In this document: positions 7,138 through 12,405 of the stretch, one piece after another
How the letters are laid out: the number at the start of each line of letters is the position of its first letter
How positions within the stretch are numbered: the stretch's first letter is position 1
Assembly (NCBI GenBank): GCA_024741835.1
Contig: JAENRP010000657.1
Coordinates: 1 to 12,405 of the forward strand
Length of the DNA stretch: 12,405 bases
DNA from: Diplocarpon mali
Taxonomy: Eukaryota; Ascomycota; Leotiomycetes; Helotiales; Drepanopezizaceae
Direction: 5' to 3'
The notes under the pieces: model-generated
The model's input: only the letters and a program-made list of their open reading frames with translations
Databases searched by the model: none
What the model was told of the DNA's origin: nothing
Program-made: the position numbers and the translations under genes

Positions 7138-8268
7138 CAAGGGCAATCTATAGCGCACTTTTTAAATAGAAAGATAAAGTTTACCTAAGGTAATAAGAGA
7201 GGAATAACCTTCTAATTAAAACCAAGCTATATAAGGTGCATTATATGCTAGAAAAAGGACTGCTATAGTAGCAAGCACTTAGAAGAAGAAAGAGCCGCCT
7301 AGAAGTCTTAATATATAGTAAGCCGATAAGCTAAAGGCTATAAGCTAATAGATAAAATATATAAAGTATACCTAGCTTAAGAGGATAATAGAGCATATTT
7401 AAAAGGCAATAGGATTAATGAGGATAAATAGGAAACGTCTTTAGAAGAGGAGAACTAAGCAATTAGCAACCTTAAGGATAGTAATATCAACTTTACTATA
7501 GTATTCCTAGCTTCTAATTAGGAATATAACTTAAGAACTATACTTAACTAGCTTAAAAAGCAAAAGGCTAAATACCTTTTAATAATAAGGATTAATAAAC
7601 CTATACAAACGGATCCTAAGGTATTTATAACCTAGTAGACAGATCAGTTCTTCTAAGGATTCCTGATTAATATAGGCGCCTTAAATAAAAATGTAAGAGG
7701 AATCAACTAATTCAAAGCCCTGCAAAATATATAGAACGCAATTCTAGCTTTACTTAGCATTGAAAAGCATAAAATTACCTTTAGGGTAGGTTTATAAAAT
7801 GCAATCGGCAAGACAACTATATGAATACTAGCAGGCCCTATAGAGTTCTTAATTATAAAGGCAGATATACCGTTTTTAATCTACTTGCAATAACTCGATA
7901 AAATAGGAGCTAAATATGATAATCTGCGCAATTTGCTTATAATCGGCAAGGAGAAACACTTAATTATTAGAAAACACAAGTACCTATAGCTTCTACTCAA
8001 TATAATAAAGCAACTTCTAATAACTTTAGAGGGTATAATCAATATATGCTATTTAATAGAAATAGAGATCCGAAGGCTATATAAAAGATTCGGATATCCT
8101 TTGGTAAAGCGCCTTAAATACCTTTTAAACTAGGCCAGTTATAATATCAACTTTAGTATAATAGTAAGAGTAAAGGAAATATACTAATATTACTAACTCT
8201 ATACTGATACCCTTTATAAATTCCAATTTAAGCTATAAGATAATATCGACTTCAATTATACTATATAT
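7138..8268 (+). pseudogene. gag zinc knuckle, protease and integrase N-terminus of copia family 2
   Basis: All in plus frame 1. A zinc knuckle at 7237-7278 reads C-I-I-C-stop-K-K-D-C-Y-S-S-K-H, i.e. Cx2Cx4Cx4H with metal ligands intact. The protease active site at 7666-7680 reads I-N-I-G-A, expected IDTGA, so the catalytic Asp is Asn. The strings GPIEFLIIKADIPFLIYL and DNLRNLL (7831-7938) are typical of the protease-to-integrase segment. The integrase zinc domain has RLYKRFGYP at 8080-8100 for RLHRRFGHP, and Y-stop-Y-Y near 8188 for the Cys pair. The chain ends at DNIDFNYTIY, before the DDE core, where copy B's LTR starts. Only about 115 bp separate the LTR-like end (7021) from the knuckle region, so most of gag is deleted. 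Confidence 0.83.
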
Positions 8269-8460
8269 TGAGCTTAAGTGAGTCGGCGCAGTAGGTAAAG
8301 GAGGCTTTTAAAGGTCGATAGTCGATATATTGGTAAGAGTTAAGGAAGGAAGGTTACCCCTTTCTTCCTTATAGCTATATATATATTAATATCCTACTGA
8401 TTAAGTAGTAGGGTTATATAATAATATATTAGAGTAATAGCTGTATTACCTATTTTAATA
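8269..8460 (-). repeat. 3' LTR of copia family-1 copy B (192 bp)
   Basis: Same 192-bp length as 4975-5166. Its plus-strand left end TGAGCTTAAG keeps the TG that copy A has lost, i.e. the element's terminal CA on the minus strand. Directly inside the other end, the minus strand reads AAGTAAAGG, a plausible short polypurine tract (8461-8469). The internal CCTACTG/CAGTAGG hairpin is degraded here to CCTACTG and AAGTAGT by further transitions. Confidence 0.78.
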
Positions 8461-8591
8461 CCTTTACTTAGACCTTACTCTAATTGACTTATAGTTAGGA
8501 AAATAATAACTATCCTTTTGCGCTAATCTAACTCTTAAGTATCTCTTTAAATTAAAAATAATCAATTAATAGCAACCTTTATTAAAATCAC

Positions 8592-8752
8592 TAACCTTAC
8601 TTGCAGGGTAAGATTAGGAGTTAAATTTCCTAAAAGCATTCCTTTATAAGACTATATAACTTAACTAGCAATCTAGGCCTAAGAGTTGATTTAAAAACTT
8701 TCCTTTATAAGACTATATGACCTAACTCGCAAGGCAGGCCTAGGAGTCGTCC
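8592..8752 (-). repeat. 61-65 bp tandem repeats in the 3' region of copy B
   Basis: CCTTTATAAGACTATAT starts at 8642 less one (8641) and at 8702, and the following AACT-GC-A-GGCCTA-GAGT segment repeats with it. GAGT anchors lie at 8618, 8683 and 8744, so spacing is 65 and 61, not multiples of three, consistent with noncoding sequence after the pol stop at 8780. The minus strand of the last unit reads ACTCCTAGGCCTGCCTTGCG, close to the family-2 motif at 6670. Between 8461 and 8591 nothing recognisable was found. Confidence 0.7.
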
Positions 8753-8779
8753 TTAAGCCTACTAAGCCCTTACTATCTT

Positions 8780-9390
8780 TTATAACCTTAGTATATCTTT
8801 AAACGCTTTAAACTTTGCAACTATCTTTAATAGCTTTATAAATCCATTTGCTATTATTTAATTAGTTAGAATATAGGTAATCGATAACTTATTCTTTATA
8901 ATAAGGTCGCGGATAAAGTAGTAGGCAATATTAATATATTTTAATCGCTTATATAAGTATGGATTCTTTATAAGTACAATCGCTTTTATATTATTTGCTT
9001 AAAGATTAATATAGTTCCTATCTTATTTAATATACTTAATAAACTTATATCTTTTAAAACTTAGGCGATTTATAATCCTTGCTTACAATTTGATAATATT
9101 AATATATATTTGGCTTTAGTGCTTGTAATAGCTATTGATTTCTGCTTCTTACTTCCTTACGATATAGGTCTACTATATAGTACTACTATACTTTTAAATA
9201 TACTTTTCTAACCTTTTATATTTACTTAATTAGAATTAGTATATAACTTAAGCTTTACGCTTATATATTTCATTAGTCTATATTTTACCTTTTATATAAT
9301 TATCAATCGAAGGTACCTTTTAAGTCGCTTAATTGCATTTTTATATTAAACCATCGGATCCTTTAGGTTCTGATTAAGTTACCTAATAAT
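8780..9390 (-). pseudogene. RNase H domain and C-terminus of copia family-1 pol (copy B)
   Basis: This continues from the RT of copy B. The string NALKRLKRYLR-like (here NAIKRLKRYLR) ends the connection. RNase H motifs are LYTNSN (for YTDSN; Asp to Asn at 9235-9237), STKAKY near 9106-9123 (for STEAEY; Glu to Lys), and ANN at about 8990-8998 (for ADN). All three acids have changed by G to A. LIKNPYLYKR, INIAYYFIRDLIIKNKLSI and AKFKAFKDILRL close the protein, and the stop is at 8780-8782. A one-base frame change lies at about 8998-9008, just before ANN; it is the only frameshift I see in family 1. This segment is missing from copy A. Confidence 0.85.
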
Positions 9391-10302
9391 AAAGGCGATA
9401 TCTAGTCTTATATATACTATAGTATATATAATTGCTCTAATATCTTATTAGTACTTCTTTAGATCTCTTCTTTACTTATTTTTATTAATAGGCTTTAATT
9501 TATTATACTTTCCTTCAATTAGAGTACGCTTTAGCTTAAAGTTAAGAGTATAAGTAGAAAGTCCTATTTAGTCTAGGATCTTTTTAATATACTGCTTTTG
9601 ATTTAACTAAAGTTCTTAAGTGGAGCGGTTCCTTATAATATAAATGCTAAGGATCTTATAAATTCTCCTTAGATCTTTAGTATTAAAACGTTTCCGAATT
9701 ATTATAAAGAATCAATCTAATTGAGTAGTTGTTTTTATAACTATAGTAATATCATCGATATATAGTAGCAACTTGATTCTACACTTAATATAGGTAAATA
9801 GATAAGGGTTAGCTAGGCTTTAAACGAATCCTATTTCTATTAAAGTAGAGCTATATAAGAGGTTCTAATTATAAGCTGATTATTTAAGCTTATAGATACT
9901 GCAGAGTATATAAAGAGAGTGGCTAGCGCATATAGGAATACTATTAGGTCAGGATAGAAAAATCCATTCCTTTATAATCGCTTTAGTAAATGCATTTTTA
10001 ATATTATACTATTTGCATTCAAGGTCCTTAGCGGCTACTATTACTATAAATATGCAAAGGGTATTTATACAAACTATTAGCGCAAATATATTAAAGTAGT
10101 CTTCTCTATACTATTAGAAGAAGCCCTTAGCTATAAGCCTTGCCTTATAATATTCTAAGGTCCTATCTGCATATATCTTAATTATAAAAACTTACTTTAT
10201 TAATATTAGGTTTATATCCTTTAGCATTAGTTCCTTTATTTATATACCATTTGCAATAAGAGAGCTTATCTCCTCTTAGATTACCTTATTCTATACTACT
10301 CT
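9391..10302 (-). pseudogene. Reverse transcriptase domain of copia family-1 copy B
   Basis: Homologous to 109-1020 without net gaps. The YVDD box at 9751-9762 reads Y-I-D-D, intact where copy A has Y-I-D-N. The motif A aspartate is Asn in both copies (here 10003-10005). The same KWVF, K-RLVA-G and FAP-type blocks can be aligned, with stops partly shared with copy A and partly private. It continues directly into RNase H on its C-terminal side. Confidence 0.86.
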
Positions 10303-10821
10303 ATTCTCTAGATTATTAATAGCTTTATTATACGTCTTTAAAAGAGAGATTTTCATTATCCCTTTAATCGCTAGGAACGCATTATCCTTATTAAAGCTCT
10401 ATTAAAGTTCGAGCTTATAGATTCTATGCGCTATTATAGCCTAGATACGCTTAAACTTGCGTTTATTTAAGGTATCTTTTAGTTCTAAGTCTCTATTTCT
10501 TTTTAAAGGCGTAGGTTCAGCTATAGGTTCTATAGGCTTATTATTTAAGGAATCGCTCTCTAATAGTAGAGGCTTATTATTACTTATACCTATTTTAAGA
10601 ATATCCTTTACTATAGGTACTTTAATTAAAGGGATAATGATATTAAAGTTGTTTTATACTTTAGGTAGTTCGCGGATAATAGGAATAGTCTATTTAGCCT
10701 TTAGGTGATTAGTAAGTCGTTAATCAGCAGGTGCGCTTAATATGCCTAAGCTAAGAGAAAGGGGTTATTAGTTTAGCTTAATAGTATTACCCTCGAGTGG
10801 TATACCTTGCGAATCTCTAGG
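10303..10821 (-). other. Integrase-to-RT linker of copy B
   Basis: Counterpart of 1021-1539 in copy A, in the same polyprotein frame, with no domain motifs. The plus strand is open from 10457 to 10708, a shorter version of the same antisense open stretch seen in copy A (1175-1489), cut by a new stop. This is as expected for a non-coding antisense frame. Confidence 0.5.
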
Positions 10822-11842
10822 TATATAAAGCTTTAAGGATAGCTCCTTCCTATTTTAAGATTTATTAAACTTAACTACTAAGAATATAATTACTTGCCTT
10901 AGATCTAGCGCATATATTATCTATTACTTTATTATTTATTTAATATACTTAATAAATATATATTCTTTACCTTAATCTATTAGCTTCTTATTCTTTATAC
11001 CTATAGGCTAGGACTTTAGGCTAATATAAGAGTAGCAGACGCTTTTAAAGATGCAGATATAGTTTAAGCTTAGTTTCTATCTGAAATATGCCTTATATAG
11101 CGATATTCGGATGCTATTAATTATTAGTCTACTACTTATTCTATTTTATAAGTATATATCTGCCTTAACCGTAAGGTCCTAGAATTCTAATAGCAAGTCA
11201 GTATCTTATAATAGAGTGCAATAGTTAGTTTCTACTTGCTAGATGCTTCGCTTAGCGATGCTATTTTAATAGGAACCTTTATATATTATAGTTGGTTTAT
11301 AATAAACTCCTTATTTTACTTATTTATTAAGCTTTGCCTTAATCTTTAATATATTATTAAACCTAATAGCTATTAGCTTTAACTAGGTCTAGCATTCCTT
11401 TATTACTTTTTAAGTTTCTAGCTTTTCTATAAGCTTAGATTTGATCTTAGCGCAAATAGTCCATATCTGCTAAGTAGAGTTATTTACTATTTAAAAGAGT
11501 TAATTATTTCCTTTAATTAAGGTTGTAAATAGTCTAGTAGTATTAATAGATATTAGCGCTAGTATTAAATCTTTCTATAGACTAAGCTTAATTTGCATTC
11601 GATTTTAAAGTTTTATTAGCTTACAAATTCGGTATACTAGGCGATCCTTTAGTACTTAAATCTTCTATTTTAGGGTTAAGACCTTATATAAGCCCTTTAA
11701 TTTCTTTAGTCTTAGATGCGCGAATCTTTTATATATTAGCTAATACTTTAATAGGCTTTCGGCTTTTAATAGCTTTAGTAGCCTATTATTAATCGATACT
11801 TTATTATTAGCAGCTAGAAAGGACTAATGATAGCAGTTTAAG
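10822..11842 (-). pseudogene. Integrase domain of copia family-1 copy B
   Basis: Equivalent to 1540-2560 in copy A. The three catalytic positions fall at 11542-11544, 11356-11358 and 11251-11253 and encode Asn, Asn and Lys, as in copy A. The zinc-domain His and Cys codons are likewise changed toward Tyr. The same residues lost in both copies means either RIP before the copies separated or independent hits at the same vulnerable sites. Confidence 0.83.
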
Positions 11843-11869
11843 GTTTTGCTATTTTCTAATTGCAAGCTT

Positions 11870-12329
11870 AGCTTAGAAGTCATTTTTAATAAAACCGCAA
11901 GATCTACTCGCAGTCTTAGCTTAAGAGTCGATTTCTTAGAAATAGCAAGATCTACTTACGGTCTTAGCTTAAGAGTCGTTTCTAACGAATTTGCGAATTT
12001 TACTTATAATCCTAGCTTAAGAGTTATTTCTGCGAATTTCACTTGCGATCCTAGCCTAAAAGTCGTTATTAGCGAATCTATAGAATCTACTTATAATCTT
12101 AGCTTAAAAGTTATTTTTACTAAATTCACTTATGATCCTAACTTAAGAGTCATCTTTAAGGATACCTTATAATCTACTTATAGTCTTAGCTTAAGAGTCA
12201 TTTTTATAAATTTTACTTATAATCTTAACTTAAGAGTCTATCTATTCTCCTTATCCTTACTTAATTATATTAAGGTAGAGAGTGCACTTTCCTTAAAGGA
12301 ATCTACTTATAGGTTTGGCCTAAGAGTTA
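11870..12329 (-). repeat. In-frame tandem peptide repeat (copy B)
   Basis: Same ten-unit array as 2588-3047 at offset 9282, with unchanged unit number and spacing, although single bases differ (for example AGCTTAGAAGT in the first unit and AGCCTAAAAGT at about 12053). No unit was gained or lost between the copies, which is unusual for a tandem repeat and suggests that the two copies are recent or that slippage is rare here. The plus strand of this block is open from 11846 to 12172 only because the units keep phase. Confidence 0.75.
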
Positions 12330-12405
12330 ATTTTTATAATATTACCTTTAAGATAATATAAAGTCTATCTTTGATTTTAGCTTTAAAGATCACTTTATAA
12401 TTATT

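Larger units (their letters stand above)
5167..8268 (+). mobile_element. Copia family-2 fragments in tandem (3' half, LTR-like stretch, 5' part)
   Basis: Two plus-strand pieces of a second copia family stand in the wrong order for one element: RT tail plus RNase H first (5659-6592), then gag knuckle, protease and integrase N-terminus (7138-8268). Between them lies about 430 bp with short repeats and an AT-rich LTR-like stretch. This fits two elements sharing one LTR (a tandem made by LTR-LTR recombination), or less likely a permuted single copy. Both pieces are in plus frame 1. The second stops at 8268, where copy B's LTR begins, so its remaining pol may continue on the far side of copy B outside the window. 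Confidence 0.65.
8269..12405 (-). mobile_element. Ty1/copia family-1 element, copy B (runs off the window)
   Basis: Minus-strand order from the right edge: repeat spacer, integrase, RT, RNase H, pol stop (8780-8782), 3' untranslated repeats, 3' LTR. From 9391 onward it matches copy A base for base at offset 9282. Unlike copy A it retains RNase H and the 3' LTR. It is inserted in the family-2 integrase gene: the LTR's terminal TG (8269-8270) directly follows NYTIY codons. The left target-site copy would be about TATAT (8264-8268). Protease, gag and the 5' LTR should lie to the right of this window. Confidence 0.87.
9391..12405. repeat. Right arm of the 3,015-bp direct repeat (partner 109-3123)
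   Basis: Same orientation and phase as 109-3123. It carries the RT, integrase and repeat spacer of copy B. Differences from the left arm go both ways: each arm keeps some C or G that the other has lost, so each has been mutated separately after copying. Confidence 0.9.

Noticed and set aside
1..12405. Mitochondrial or bacterial origin because of the high AT content
   Set aside because: Copia polyproteins, both-strand C-to-T decay with CpA loss, and nested LTR elements fit a RIP-affected fungal nuclear genome.

Overview
The window reads as AT-rich, repeat-only chromatin from a filamentous ascomycete (Pezizomycotina-type) nuclear genome. Every recognisable piece is a dead Ty1/copia LTR retrotransposon. 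The polyproteins stay collinear and nearly frame-intact, but their Gln and Trp codons have become TAA/TAG/TGA and catalytic Asp/Glu codons have become Asn/Lys. This is C-to-T change on both strands. CpA/TpG are scarce and TpA abundant (in 2041-2100 I count 12 TpA, 0 CpA, 1 TpG). Together these are the signature of repeat-induced point mutation (RIP). I see no living host gene, RNA gene or CRISPR array.

Layout. (1) 1-108: degenerate short repeats flanking a truncation point. (2) 109-5166, minus strand: copy A of copia family 1, with gag, protease, an in-frame tandem-repeat spacer, integrase and reverse transcriptase all in one frame. Upstream of gag are a leader, a primer-binding site resembling the initiator-tRNA anticodon arm, and a 192-bp LTR (4975-5166). 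RNase H and the 3' LTR are missing. (3) 5167-5650: no gene, some hairpins. (4) 5659-6592, plus strand: the RT tail plus RNase H of copia family 2, followed by 30-bp repeats and an AT-rich, LTR-like stretch to about 7021. (5) 7138-8268, plus strand: the gag zinc knuckle, protease and integrase N-terminus of a family-2 element. (6) 8269-12405, minus strand: copy B of family 1, starting with its 3' LTR (8269-8460), then a repeat-bearing 3' region, RNase H, RT, integrase and the repeat spacer, running off the window's right edge. Copy B has landed inside the family-2 integrase gene at 8268/8269.

Positions 109-3123 and 9391-12405 are collinear at a constant offset of 9282 with no net gap. A 60-base sample shows 7 differences, all transitions. 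If copy B matches copy A beyond the window, its 5' LTR should end near 14448 and the whole element should be about 6.2 kb.

The most notable points are the half-tRNA primer site, and a Pro-Gly-Leu-type peptide repeat between protease and integrase whose units are all spaced by multiples of three. The same roughly 26-bp motif also recurs downstream of pol in both copia families.
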